Below, piece after piece: positions 8,793-18,020 of a stretch of DNA of 64,000 bases (position 1 is its first letter; the number at the start of each line of letters is the position of its first letter). The notes under the pieces were generated by a model that did not search any database, was not told the DNA's origin, and was given only the letters and a program-made list of their open reading frames with translations. Position numbers and translations under genes: made by a program. This DNA comes from Phenylobacterium sp. Lineage in GTDB: Bacteria > Pseudomonadota > Alphaproteobacteria > Caulobacterales > Caulobacteraceae. Location of the stretch: positions 121,199-185,198 of the forward strand of contig NZ_JAUXSP010000018.1 in the NCBI RefSeq assembly GCF_030679875.1, in the 5' to 3' direction.

Positions 8793-9296
8793 CTAGCGGC
8801 CCTCGGTGCGGTCCTGGAAGACGATGGGCGGAGTCGAGCGCCGCGCCACCTCCCGGATGACGAAGCTACTGCGGATCCGGGACACATGGGGGAGCATCGA
8901 GAGCTCCCGCCGATAGACCCGATCATAGTCCTCGAAAGACTCCACATTCAGCATGATTAGGAAATCGGTATCTCCGGAAACAAAGCCGCAATAGGATACC
9001 GAAGGACACTTCACCACCTCACGCTCGAATTCATTCAGCGCCCGTTCGGCCTGAGAACTCAGCTCAATGGCAACGAACACAACGATACCGAACCCCAACA
9101 TCGGCATGTTCAGGTCGGCTGAATAGCTCAGCACCGCCCCGCGTTCCTCAAGGATTTTTCGGCGGCGCGCCACCGCTGTGCTGGAGAGGTTGATCTTCTC
9201 CCCGAGCCAGACATCAGACGCCCGTCCGTCGACCGACAGCTCCCTTAGGATTTGGAAGTCGATAGCGTCCAAGCCATCGTGTTCGAATTTCGACAT
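8793..9296 (-). CDS. Lrp/AsnC-family transcriptional regulator
   Basis: A 167-residue feast/famine regulator. The N-terminal winged HTH is clear ('LDAIDFQILRELSVDGR', then 'INLSSTAVARRRKILEERG'). The C-terminal RAM ligand-binding domain follows, with 'SVSYCGFVSGDTDFLIMLNV'. Such proteins usually sense amino acids or small amides and control neighbouring uptake or catabolic genes. An AGGAA ribosome-binding site precedes the ATG. It sits between the secreted M20 hydrolase and a TonB receptor, so regulation of one or both by a hydrolysis product is a reasonable inference. Confidence 0.93.
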   Translation of the reverse strand: MSKFEHDGLDAIDFQILRELSVDGRASDVWLGEKINLSSTAVARRRKILEERGAVLSYSADLNMPMLGFGIVVFVAIELSSQAERALNEFEREVVKCPSVSYCGFVSGDTDFLIMLNVESFEDYDRVYRRELSMLPHVSRIRSSFVIREVARRSTPPIVFQDRTEGR

Positions 9297-9811
9297 GTAA
9301 TTCCTGTTTCACTGCGCAATTCGAGAGCAGAAAGACGATTTACGCACAATTGGGCCATCTAACCAGACGGACGAGCAGCAATTCAAACTATTCTGTCCTT
9401 GCTGAGTTGGCGACCAGCGGTTGCAGCAGGGTGGCGCAACTAAGGTCGTTAGCAACTGACGCATTGGAACAAATATAACCGGGGGTAGTCTCCATGTGTG
9501 TCCGATTGAATGATTTATCCTGGCCTAACCGACCCTTGAGGTCGAGTCTGGCCGGCGGCGGTCCCGCCTGGCGCGGCAGTCCCTGACGCGCTCTGACCCA
9601 CGCTGGCGAGAATAGTCAGCCAGGGGCCACCACGACGGCCCGGCGCATCCAGGATCGCCTCCCCGATCCCTCGCGTCGCCGAAGCCTCGCTCCGAACATC
9701 GCTGCAAGGGGCCTCTTCAGCCCCAGGTCAACGCGCGCCTCTGGAGGGCGCGTGTGATGGCTCCTCACGCCTCAGGCGTCGCGAGCCCTTCAAGAAAAGT
9801 CGAGAACCGCC
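9297..9811. promoter_or_regulatory. Divergent promoter region between lrp-type gene and TonB receptor
   Basis: This 515-base region has no convincing ORF. Its left half is AT-richer than its surroundings. Two similar direct sequences, TGCGCAATT (near 9315) and ACGCACAATT (near 9343), lie just upstream of the regulator gene and could be Lrp-type sites. This is pattern recognition only. Promoters for both neighbours must lie here. Confidence 0.45.
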
Positions 9812-12634
9812 ATGATCTATCCGTCTCCATCGCTCGCATCATCCTCTCATCGACTCCGCCGCTATGCCCTGGCCACCGCCAGCGCCGCAGCCCTGATGGC
9901 CCAGGCCGCTCCCGCCCTGGCCCAGACGGCCGCCGGCGCCGAACTTGATGAAGTGGTCGTCACCGGCTCGCGCATCGTGCGCGACGGCTATGACGCCCCA
10001 ACCCCTGTGAACGTCCTGGGATCGGCCGAGATCCTCGCCGAGGCGCCGGCCAACATCGCCGACTTCGTCAACACCCTTCCCTCGGTGGCGGGCTCTGTAA
10101 CCGCCTCCAGTTCGTCGGGCTCACTGAGCAACGGTCAAGCCGGCATCAGCGCCCTCAATCTGCGCGCGCTCGGCACGGGTCGGACCCTCGTCCTGTTTGA
10201 CGGCCAACGCTCCGTGGTTTCGGCCGCCACGGGCCAGGTCGACACCAACACCTTCCCGCAGTCGCTGATCGCGCGGGTCGAGGTGGTGACTGGCGGCGCC
10301 TCGTCAGCCTATGGCTCGGACGCGGTCGGCGGGGTTGTGAACTTCATCCTCGACAAGGGCTATACGGGCCTGAAAATGACCGCCGAGTACGGCGAGACCA
10401 CCTATGGCGACGGGGAGAACTGGAAGTACAACTTCACCGCCGGGTCCCCTTTCGCGGACGGCAAGGGTCATGTCCTGCTCAGCGCCGAAACGGTCAGCCA
10501 GACCGGGATCCACGGGGTCAGCCGCGACTGGAACAAGACCGGCCACTTCGCCATCCGCAATCCCAACACCGCGGCCGGCCAGCCCTTCTACGTGGTCGCC
10601 GACAATGTCGGCATCTCGTCCTACACGCCGGGCGGTCTGATCACGGCAGGCCCCCTGCGCGGAACCTATTTTGGCGTCAATGGCACGGTCAACCAACTGG
10701 CCTACGGGCAGGTGTCCGGACAATGGATGGTCGGCGGGGACTGGAAATACACCTCCAGCCTGAACGGCACCAATTCCCTGCTGCCCGACGAGGACCGCGA
10801 CAGCTTTTTCGGCCGCGTCAGCTATGAGGTCGCCCCGAACATCAATGTCTTCGCCCAGGCCTCCTACGCCCGCTACGAGGGCCTGAGCTACTACATCCAG
10901 CCGACCAACACCGGCGTTACGATCCGCTCGGACAACGCCTTCCTGCCCGCCTCGGTGCGCACCCAGATGGCGACCCTGGGCCTGACCTCTTTCGTCATGG
11001 GGTCGGGCAACGCCGACCTGCCCTGGTCGGGCAGCAACAATATCCGCGAGACCTCCCGCTATGTGGTCGGCGCCGATGGCGATTTCAGCCTGCTGGGCCG
11101 CGACTTTGGCTGGGACGCCTACTACCAGCACGGCGTCACCAAGACCCGCGAGGAGCTGACGCCCACCTGGAACAATGCCCGGCTGGCCCTGGCCACCGAT
11201 GCGGTGGTCCACCCGACCACAGGCCAGATCGTCTGCCGCTCCACCCTTACGAGCCCGTCCAACGGGTGCGTGCCGCTGAACCGGCTCGGCGTCGGCGTCG
11301 CCAGCCAGGCGGCCATCGACTATGTGCTCGGCCAGCCCCTCCGCACCCAGGAGTTCGTCCAGGATGTCGCGGCGGTGAACTTCACCACCGACTTCACCGG
11401 CTGGGCCGGCCCCATCGACATCGCCTTTGGCGCCGAGTGGCGGAACGAGAGCCTGGAGGGCGAGGTCGACGCCGCCTCTGAGTCTGGCTGGAAGTACGGC
11501 AACTACAAGGTCACCACCGGCGAGTACGACGTGGTCGAGGGCTATATCGAGACCCTGGTCCCGATCATCGAAGGGCTCGATTTCAACGGCGCGGCCCGTT
11601 ACACGCGCTACAGCACTTCTGGCGGCGTCACGACCTGGAAGGCTGGCCTCACCTATTCGCCTATCCCGGACATCACCCTGCGCGCCACGGCGTCGCGGGA
11701 CATCCGCGCGGCGAACATGAGCGAACTGTTCGACGCCGGCACGGCCCGCAGCAACGCTGTCTCGATCAACGGTGTCGCGACCGCCTTCGTGCAGAACCTG
11801 CAGGGCAATGTCGACGTCCAGCCGGAGGTGGCCGATGGGCTCGGCCTGGGTGTCGTTTTCCAGCCAAGCTTCCTGCCGGGGTTCGCGGCCTCCATCGACT
11901 ACTACGAGATCAAGGTCGAGGGAGTGATCGACTTCGTCAACGCCCAGCAATCCGCCGACTTCTGTTTGCTCAATAATGTTCAGCGCTACTGTAACAATCT
12001 CCGCTATCAGAACGGGCAGCTGGCCTTCATCGACCTGTTCTACGAAAACCTGAACAGCCTGAGCGCCAAGGGCCTGGACATCGAAGCCTCCTACCGGACC
12101 TCGCTCGACGCCTTCATCCCCAGCGCGGCCGGCGACCTTACCCTGCGGGCCATGGCCACCCACTATATGGAGAACGTCACGGACAATGGCGTCACCGCCA
12201 TCGACCTGGCCGGCTCCAATGTTGGCTCCACCCCCGACTGGTCCTACCGGGTTACGGCCGCCTACAGCCTTGACCCGATCAGCCTCAATTTCACCGCGCG
12301 CGGGGTCAGCGACGGGGTGATCAGCAACGCCTACACCGAATGCACGAGCGCCTGCCCGACCCTTGCGCCGCCCTACTACACCATCAACGACAACAACATC
12401 GAAGGCGCCCTCTACTTCGACGCCTCGGCCACCTACGCCTTTGATCTCGGGGCCAGCGGCGCCAGCGGCGAGGCCTATATCTCGATCAAGAACCTGTTCA
12501 ATAACGACCCGCCCCTGACCGCCAACCCGGCCGCCCTTGGGGCGGAGAACACGGTCGGCTATCTGCAGACCAATCGCAGCCTCTATGACACCCTGGGCCG
12601 GACCTTCCGGGTCGGCCTGCGCCTGGCCTTCTAA
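9812..12634 (+). CDS. TonB-dependent outer-membrane receptor
   Basis: A 940-residue receptor that would import a substrate across the outer membrane using TonB energy. A Sec signal peptide ends near 'APALAQ'. The N-terminal TonB-box-like 'DEVVVTGSRI' and a plug domain ('NLRALGTGRTLVLFDGQRS', 'VEVVTGGASSAYGSDAVGG') follow. The remainder is a 22-strand-type barrel ending in the outer-membrane signature 'FRVGLRLAF' with a terminal Phe. No iron or siderophore motif is evident. The neighbouring secreted M20 hydrolase and Lrp regulator suggest peptides or amino-acid conjugates. It is followed by a strong terminator. Confidence 0.95.
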   Translation: MIYPSPSLASSSHRLRRYALATASAAALMAQAAPALAQTAAGAELDEVVVTGSRIVRDGYDAPTPVNVLGSAEILAEAPANIADFVNTLPSVAGSVTASSSSGSLSNGQAGISALNLRALGTGRTLVLFDGQRSVVSAATGQVDTNTFPQSLIARVEVVTGGASSAYGSDAVGGVVNFILDKGYTGLKMTAEYGETTYGDGENWKYNFTAGSPFADGKGHVLLSAETVSQTGIHGVSRDWNKTGHFAIRNPNTAAGQPFYVVADNVGISSYTPGGLITAGPLRGTYFGVNGTVNQLAYGQVSGQWMVGGDWKYTSSLNGTNSLLPDEDRDSFFGRVSYEVAPNINVFAQASYARYEGLSYYIQPTNTGVTIRSDNAFLPASVRTQMATLGLTSFVMGSGNADLPWSGSNNIRETSRYVVGADGDFSLLGRDFGWDAYYQHGVTKTREELTPTWNNARLALATDAVVHPTTGQIVCRSTLTSPSNGCVPLNRLGVGVASQAAIDYVLGQPLRTQEFVQDVAAVNFTTDFTGWAGPIDIAFGAEWRNESLEGEVDAASESGWKYGNYKVTTGEYDVVEGYIETLVPIIEGLDFNGAARYTRYSTSGGVTTWKAGLTYSPIPDITLRATASRDIRAANMSELFDAGTARSNAVSINGVATAFVQNLQGNVDVQPEVADGLGLGVVFQPSFLPGFAASIDYYEIKVEGVIDFVNAQQSADFCLLNNVQRYCNNLRYQNGQLAFIDLFYENLNSLSAKGLDIEASYRTSLDAFIPSAAGDLTLRAMATHYMENVTDNGVTAIDLAGSNVGSTPDWSYRVTAAYSLDPISLNFTARGVSDGVISNAYTECTSACPTLAPPYYTINDNNIEGALYFDASATYAFDLGASGASGEAYISIKNLFNNDPPLTANPAALGAENTVGYLQTNRSLYDTLGRTFRVGLRLAF

Positions 12635-12666
12635 AGCCCAGCGACCGCAAGGCGGAGCGACAGCAG

Positions 12667-12709
12667 CGGCGCGTCGGTCGAGAGACTGACGCGCCGTTCC
12701 TCTTTTTCC
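12667..12709 (+). terminator. Rho-independent terminator after the TonB receptor
   Basis: A 13-bp stem with one G-U pair (CGGCGCGTCGGTC / GACTGACGCGCCG) closes a GAGA tetraloop and is followed by TTCCTCTTTTT. It begins 33 bases after the stop codon and is an excellent intrinsic terminator. Confidence 0.9.
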
Positions 12710-12820
12710 GGGACGCGCGGCGGGGCGTGGCTGTAACCAGGACAGGCGGGTCGACGAAGACCTGAAGTGGTCGGCCAAGCTCGTCGGTCGCCGCGCCGAA
12801 GGTCCGCCCCCGAGGAATAT

Positions 12821-13537
12821 ATGACCCAATTGAAGCGCTACCTGCCCCTGCTGGTCCTCGCGATCGGCTTGGTCCTGGTGTTCACCAGTGACCTGGGGCG
12901 GTTTCTGAATCTGCAGGCCCTTCAGACGCACGAGGCGGCGCTGCGAGGCCTTGTCGCCGACAACCTGCCCCTGGCGCTGCTCGCCTTTATCGGCGTCTAC
13001 GCGCTGTCTACCGCGCTCAGCGTCCCGGGCGCGGTGATCCTCACCCTGGCGGGAGGCTACCTGTTCGGCATCTGGGTGGGGGGCGCAGCCACCGTAGTCG
13101 GGGCGACGATCGGCGCCATCGCCGTCTTCTATGCGGTCCGCACCTCCCTAGGCGCGGTTCTGCGACAACGGGCAGAGGCCTCGAACGGCCGGCTCAAGGC
13201 GATCATCGACGGGGTCGCCGCCGGCGCCTTCGGCTACATTCTGACCCTGCGCCTCATTCCGCTGGCGCCCTTCTGGCTGGTCAATGTGGCCGCCGCCCTG
13301 GCCCACGCCCCCCTGGCGCCCTATGCGCTCGCGACCTTCATTGGGATCATGCCGGCGACCTTCATCTACAGCGGCATCGGCGCCGGGATCGGCGATCTGC
13401 TGGCCCGCGACGAGGCGCCCGACCTGGGGGTCATCTTCCAGCCCAATATCCTCGGCCCCCTGGTGGCGCTGGGCCTGCTGTCCCTGGGGGTGACCCTCTA
13501 TCAGCGCCACCGCGCCAAGTCCGGAGACGCCCTGTGA
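12821..13537 (+). CDS. TVP38/TMEM64 (VTT-domain) membrane protein
   Basis: The ATG at 12821 has a GAGG ribosome-binding site and starts right at the first hydrophobic helix, giving 238 residues. Several membrane helices are visible, with the VTT-domain blocks 'LSVPGAVILTLAGGYLFGIW', 'GATIGAIAVFY' and 'RLIPLAPFWLVN'. DedA/VTT proteins are membrane transporters or scramblases, though substrates are mostly unknown. It overlaps the next flavoprotein gene by 4 bases (GTGA). Natural fusions of these two families are known in databases, so the pair is likely to work as one redox/transport unit. Confidence 0.92.
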   Translation: MTQLKRYLPLLVLAIGLVLVFTSDLGRFLNLQALQTHEAALRGLVADNLPLALLAFIGVYALSTALSVPGAVILTLAGGYLFGIWVGGAATVVGATIGAIAVFYAVRTSLGAVLRQRAEASNGRLKAIIDGVAAGAFGYILTLRLIPLAPFWLVNVAAALAHAPLAPYALATFIGIMPATFIYSGIGAGIGDLLARDEAPDLGVIFQPNILGPLVALGLLSLGVTLYQRHRAKSGDAL

Positions 13538-14955
13538 GCGCCAAGACCATCAAGGCCGATCTGGCCGTCATTGGCGCAGGCTCCGGCGGCCTGTCGGTCG
13601 CCGCCGGCGCCGCCCAGCTCGGGCTGAAGGTCGTCCTGTTTGAAAAGGGCGAGATGGGCGGTGACTGCCTCAACTATGGCTGCGTCCCCTCCAAGGCCCT
13701 GATCGCCGCGGCCGCCGCGGCGCACGAGGCGCGGCACGCTGCAAGGCTCGGGGTGCATACCTCCGGCGTGTCGGTGGATTTCAGTCAGGTCATGGCCCAC
13801 GTGCGCGCCGCCATCGCCACCATAGCCCCCCATGACAGCCAGGAGCGGTTCGAAGGTCTCGGCGTGACCGTGGTCCGAGAGCCCGCCCGCTTCCTCGACG
13901 CCCGCACCGTCGGCAGCGCGAGCCTGAGCGTCCGGGCGCGAAAGATCATCATCGCCACCGGATCGAGCGCAGCGATCCCGCCCATCCCGGGGCTCGACGC
14001 CGTGCCCTTCCTCACCAATGAGACGGTCTTCGAGCTCACAGAGGCGCCATCGCGGCTGATCGTCCTCGGAGGCGGTCCCATCGGGGTTGAGCTGGGCCAG
14101 GCCTTCCGACGCCTCGGCAGCGAGGTGGTGATCGTCGAAGCCGACCAGATCCTCGGTCGCGAAGATCCAGCGGCGGCGGCGATCATAGTGGAGCAGCTGC
14201 GCGCCGACGGGGTGGAACTGATGGCCGGCCGTAAGGCGGTGCGGGTCGAGGCCGGACCGACGCTGATTGTCGAGGATGAGGCCGGCGAAACGCGAATCTC
14301 CGGCTCCCACCTGCTGGTGGCCGTGGGCCGCAAACCCGCCCTGGACGCGCTCAATCTGGCGGCGGCGGGGATCGAACGTGACCGCAATGGCGTGGTCACC
14401 GACAGGTCGCTGCGCAGCAGCAACCGACGGGTCTACGCCGTGGGGGACGCCGCCGGACGCGGCCAATTCACCCACCTGGCCGGGGCCCATGCGGGTCTGG
14501 TGGTGCGTCGGGCCATCTTCGGCCTGCCGGTGAACGCCGATAGCCTGGCCAACCCACGGGTGACCTATGCCGACCCTGAACTCGCCGCCGTCGGGCTCAG
14601 CGAGGCTGAGGCCCGCAAGGTCCATGGGGACGACATCCGCGTGGAGACCTTCGACTTCGCAGGCAATGACCGCGCCATCGCCGAGGGGGACACTCGCGGC
14701 ATGGGCAAGCTGGTCACAACGGCCAAGGGCAAGGTGCTCGGCGTCACCCTGGTGGGTCGCCACGCGGGCGATCACATCGCGCTCTGGGCCCTGGTTCTGT
14801 CAGCCAGCCTGAAGCTCAGCCAAGTGACCGGCATGATCGCGCCCTATCCGACCCGCGGCGAGATCAGCAAGCGACTGGCCGGGCAGTGGTACACGCCCGC
14901 ACTCTTCTCCCCCCGAACACGCAAGGTGGTTTCGATCCTCAAGCGGCTAGCCTGA
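13534..14955 (+). CDS. Mercuric-reductase-like FAD disulfide oxidoreductase
   Basis: A 473-residue member of the lipoamide dehydrogenase / mercuric reductase superfamily. The FAD-binding 'VIGAGSGGLSVAAGAAQLG' and the redox-active disulfide 'GGDCLNYGCVPSK' are intact. The NAD(P)-binding 'VLGGGPIGVELGQ' and second FAD motif 'VYAVGDAAG' follow. The usual C-terminal His-Glu dyad (HPTxxE) reads 'YPTRGE', so the general acid/base of lipoamide dehydrogenases is replaced. The N-terminal heavy-metal domain and C-terminal Cys pair of MerA are absent. Coupling to the TVP38 gene suggests a membrane-linked oxidoreductase rather than a pyruvate dehydrogenase E3. The start is the GTG overlapping the previous stop. 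Confidence 0.9.
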   Translation: MSAKTIKADLAVIGAGSGGLSVAAGAAQLGLKVVLFEKGEMGGDCLNYGCVPSKALIAAAAAAHEARHAARLGVHTSGVSVDFSQVMAHVRAAIATIAPHDSQERFEGLGVTVVREPARFLDARTVGSASLSVRARKIIIATGSSAAIPPIPGLDAVPFLTNETVFELTEAPSRLIVLGGGPIGVELGQAFRRLGSEVVIVEADQILGREDPAAAAIIVEQLRADGVELMAGRKAVRVEAGPTLIVEDEAGETRISGSHLLVAVGRKPALDALNLAAAGIERDRNGVVTDRSLRSSNRRVYAVGDAAGRGQFTHLAGAHAGLVVRRAIFGLPVNADSLANPRVTYADPELAAVGLSEAEARKVHGDDIRVETFDFAGNDRAIAEGDTRGMGKLVTTAKGKVLGVTLVGRHAGDHIALWALVLSASLKLSQVTGMIAPYPTRGEISKRLAGQWYTPALFSPRTRKVVSILKRLA

Positions 14956-16048
14956 GGCCTCGGGCGCGGGCGACGAATCCCAGGTCGAGACGGCGCTTCA
15001 CCCAGAGCGCGCCACGACTCCGCCACCAGAGTTTGTCCCGGAGGGCGAGCCCGGTCTCGTCGCCGAGATCCATGATCGATAGCCATCGGCCTTGGGGGCG
15101 ATAGGGGCGCAGCGGCCCGGCCTGGGCCCTGGCGATCAGGTTGGCCAGCAGGATCGGCGCGGCTCGCACCCCGAACACGCCAACCGGCGGGCGCGGCGCC
15201 TTGGCGATCACCGCGCAGTCGCCGGCCGCGAAGACCGCCGGGTGATCGAGAGCCTGGAGTTCTGGGTTGAGCAGCAGGCGTCCCGCCGCATCCATCGCCA
15301 ACCCCAGGCCCCCTGTCAGGGAAGGCGCGGTGAGGCCTCCGGCGAGGACCAGCATCTCGCACTCCAGGTCCCGGCCATCGGCCAGACGGCAATGGCCATC
15401 CCCGCGCCCTGTGACCTCGCCCTGAAGGATCACGATGCCCCGGCCCCGCAGCCGCGGCAGCAGGTCAGCGACCGCAGCCCGAGGCGCCCAGGTCGCAGGA
15501 TGGGGCGAGACAAGGGTGAGCCTCGCAACCTGCCCATGGCGCTCGCAAAGCCCCGCGATGGCCGCAGAGACCTCAAAACCCGTTTGGCCGCCCCCCGCCA
15601 CCACGACGTGGGGGGAACGCCGCTCGCGCAGCAACACCGCCTCGAGCTGTTTCCGCAGATCAAACAGTCGGGTCAGCGGCTTGACCGGCCATACCCCCGG
15701 CGCGGCGGCCAGGTTGAGCGGGTCACGCACCACTGAGCCGATATTGAAGGAGATCAAGTCGAAGGCCTGATCTTCCCCCTCGGCCGTGCGCGTGACCTGG
15801 GCGGCCAGATCGACGGCGACGATGTTCGTCGGCAGATGCCTCACACCCTGCTGCGCCGCCAGGGCCGCGACATCGATCATGGCGGCGGACTCAGGCAGGG
15901 CGCCGGAGAGAACGCCTGTGGCCAGACCCGAATAGTGAAACGCCGCCGGCGCGATCAGCGTCACGTCCAGGTCCGCCGCGCGCAGGGATGCGGCATGGGC
16001 CAGCAGATGCAGGTGGGCATGGCCAGCCCCCGCCAGGACCAGCCTCAT
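14939..16048 (-). CDS. FAD oxidoreductase of the SelD N-terminal-domain type
   Basis: A 369-residue FAD/NAD(P)-binding protein related to type II NADH dehydrogenases and sulfide:quinone reductases. The N-terminus 'MRLVLAGAGHAHLHLL' has the Gly-x-Gly-His-x-His pattern typical of the oxidoreductase domain found fused to SelD in some bacteria (TIGR03169-type, recalled, not searched). A second Rossmann motif 'VVVAGGGQTGFEVSAAI' and a C-terminal FAD motif 'PAVFAAGDCAVI' are visible. No SelD kinase domain follows, so this is a stand-alone form. It converges with the mercuric-reductase-like gene, overlapping it by 17 bases. Its presence beside the two selenodomain-associated transferases is the main contextual clue. 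Confidence 0.82.
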   Translation of the reverse strand: MRLVLAGAGHAHLHLLAHAASLRAADLDVTLIAPAAFHYSGLATGVLSGALPESAAMIDVAALAAQQGVRHLPTNIVAVDLAAQVTRTAEGEDQAFDLISFNIGSVVRDPLNLAAAPGVWPVKPLTRLFDLRKQLEAVLLRERRSPHVVVAGGGQTGFEVSAAIAGLCERHGQVARLTLVSPHPATWAPRAAVADLLPRLRGRGIVILQGEVTGRGDGHCRLADGRDLECEMLVLAGGLTAPSLTGGLGLAMDAAGRLLLNPELQALDHPAVFAAGDCAVIAKAPRPPVGVFGVRAAPILLANLIARAQAGPLRPYRPQGRWLSIMDLGDETGLALRDKLWWRSRGALWVKRRLDLGFVARARGLRLAA

Positions 16049-16073
16049 GGTCTACTGCGCCATCCGCAAGGCC

Positions 16074-16886
16074 TCAGTCGGCCGCCAGCCGCGAAGACAG
16101 CGCCGTCATGTAAGCCTCAATCCGCGCGGCGTTGGCGCCCAAGTCGCCAAGACCAACGCGCGAGGTGGACCGCATGTCGATCATGCTGGAACCCTCAGAA
16201 CCAGCGGCGCGGACCCGCACGGCGACGTCATCCTTGAACCCGAACCAGAAGGTCTCGGCCGTGGCCTCGATCTGTCCGGTCGTGGCGTCGGCCGAAACCA
16301 CGGTCCAACCCTGGGCGCGCACCTCGGCTTCCGCCGCAGCGAAAGCCTCGGCAGGCGCGACGTCCGTGGCGAGGGACTTCAGCGCGGGATAGGCCGCCTG
16401 TCCGACCTGCCCCAGGGACTTGCCCGCCAGAGGCGCAAAACGTGGCCCCTGATAGGCTGGCAGGCTGGTGAGAGGCGCTGCGACATCGGCGACTGGATTG
16501 GCCGCCTCGGCGTCCCGCAGGGTCATCAAAGCCGGGGAATAGATGGGGGGATCCTCGATATTGGTCGTGACGTCGTGGATCGGCGGGATGTCCGCGGACT
16601 GGGCGCGCACATAGGCGAGATAGCCAAAGCCTGCGGCGGGGATCAGCAGGGCGACCAGCGCCGCGCGCCAGCCCGTTCGCGGGGCGCGGGCCAGGGTCGC
16701 CACCAGGGCGACAAGGGCGACAACCAGAGCGGCGATCAGCAGGCGCGGGCCCCACTGGATGATCAGCACCCCCAGCCCAACGCGCCAGGACCAAAGGTCA
16801 AACTTCACCCCCAGGGCGGCGCCCATGAACCAGAACGGGAGCAATAGCGACAGAACCAGGGCGAAACGGGCGATCAGCAGCCGCAT
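16074..16886 (-). CDS. DUF1499 membrane protein
   Basis: A 270-residue protein with three N-terminal hydrophobic helices and a periplasmic or cytoplasmic DUF1499 domain (about residues 125-265). Characteristic pieces are 'DIPPIHDVTTNIEDPP', 'AEAEVRAQGWTVVSADATTG' and the C-terminal 'RVGLGDLGANAARIEAYM'. Function is unknown. It lies 25 bases upstream of the FAD oxidoreductase gene in the same direction, so the two probably form an operon divergent from the radical SAM genes. Confidence 0.9.
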   Translation of the reverse strand: MRLLIARFALVLSLLLPFWFMGAALGVKFDLWSWRVGLGVLIIQWGPRLLIAALVVALVALVATLARAPRTGWRAALVALLIPAAGFGYLAYVRAQSADIPPIHDVTTNIEDPPIYSPALMTLRDAEAANPVADVAAPLTSLPAYQGPRFAPLAGKSLGQVGQAAYPALKSLATDVAPAEAFAAAEAEVRAQGWTVVSADATTGQIEATAETFWFGFKDDVAVRVRAAGSEGSSMIDMRSTSRVGLGDLGANAARIEAYMTALSSRLAAD

Positions 16887-17051
16887 GGCGTCAACCTTCT
16901 GCGAAATTCAGCAAGCGTGACCGTTTCACGATCCAGCCGGTCAGGATAGGGGGCAGAGCTTGAAACCAATCGGCGCCGGTGGCCGAATAGGCTTAGGAAG
17001 GCGGCTCGCGTCCCTGGGGCCCCCGCCGGCTGCCGCCTGCGCAAGGATACG

Positions 17052-18020
17052 ATGACCCAGACCGCCCTGTCTCCGTTCGCCACCCACCGCGGGCCCGCCA
17101 CTCCAGGACGCTTCTCCGATCCCTTGATCACGGCGGACGGCTCAGCGCGGGCGCGGGTCGAGTTGAAGGCGCTGGAGACCCTCTGGTTCAATACTGGCAG
17201 CCTTTGCAATATCGCCTGCCTGAACTGCTATATCGAAAGCTCTCCGACCAATGACGCCCTGGTCTATCTGACGGCGGCCGACTGCGCGGCCTATCTCGCC
17301 CAAATCGCTGAAGGCGATCTTCCCACCCGGGAGATCGGCTTCACCGGCGGCGAGCCGTTCATGAACCCCGACATTCTGACCATGCTCGACCTGGCGCTGG
17401 CCGGCGGACATCGGGTGCTGGTCCTGACCAACGCCATGCGGCCGATGATGCGCTGGGGCGACCGACTTGGGCGGCTGATCAATGACCATGGGGACCAGCT
17501 GACCTTTCGCGTCAGCCTCGATCACCACACACAAGCCGCCCATGACGCCGAGCGGGGCGAGGGAGCCTGGGACAAGGCTTGGGCGGGCCTGGACTGGCTT
17601 GGTGGCGAGGGCGCCAGGATCGCCATCGCCGGACGGCGTATGGCCGAGGAGTCAGAAGTGCAGGCGCGGATGGCCTTCGCCCAGTTGTTTGAAACCAGAA
17701 GCCTTGCGGTGGACGCCATAAATCCCGGCGCCCTGGTGCTGTTTCCCGAAATGGAGCCAGGCGCAGATGTGCCTGAGATCACAGAGGCTTGCTGGGGCAT
17801 TCTCAACCGGTCGCCAACTGAGATGATGTGCGCCACCAGCCGCATGGTGGTGCGCCGACGTGGCGCCGCTGGGCCGGTCGTCGTGGCCTGTACGCTGACC
17901 CCCTATGATCCTCAGTTCGAGCTGGCGGCGACCCTGGAAGGCGCGGCGACCGCCGTCAGCCTCAATCACCCCTTCTGCGCGCAGTTCTGCGTGCTGGGCG
18001 GGGCCAGTTGCAGCGCTTAG
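17052..18020 (+). CDS. Radical SAM protein of the arsenosugar/selenodomain-type locus
   Basis: A 322-residue radical SAM enzyme. The 4Fe-4S/SAM motif is CX3CX2C in 'GSLCNIACLNCY', followed by the SAM-binding 'GFTGGEPFMNP'. It would generate a 5'-deoxyadenosyl radical in the cytoplasm. The C-terminus is unusually Cys-rich ('PFCAQFCVLGGASCSA'), suggesting an auxiliary cluster or substrate-binding thiols. It is not clearly ArsS, whose N-terminal motif differs. It overlaps the next glycosyltransferase gene by 13 bases, so its product is probably handed to the two transferases. The substrate is unknown. Confidence 0.88.
   Translation: MTQTALSPFATHRGPATPGRFSDPLITADGSARARVELKALETLWFNTGSLCNIACLNCYIESSPTNDALVYLTAADCAAYLAQIAEGDLPTREIGFTGGEPFMNPDILTMLDLALAGGHRVLVLTNAMRPMMRWGDRLGRLINDHGDQLTFRVSLDHHTQAAHDAERGEGAWDKAWAGLDWLGGEGARIAIAGRRMAEESEVQARMAFAQLFETRSLAVDAINPGALVLFPEMEPGADVPEITEACWGILNRSPTEMMCATSRMVVRRRGAAGPVVVACTLTPYDPQFELAATLEGAATAVSLNHPFCAQFCVLGGASCSA

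Noticed and set aside
10304-12931. 875-residue ORF on the minus strand opposite the TonB receptor
   Set aside because: It is a GC-bias shadow. The opposite frame has signal peptide, plug and barrel motifs, while this one has only low-complexity Gly/Ala/Arg/Asp sequence.
17052-18020. Naming the radical SAM gene arsS
   Set aside because: The N-terminal Cys motif context and length do not match ArsS as I know it, and no arsM is nearby.
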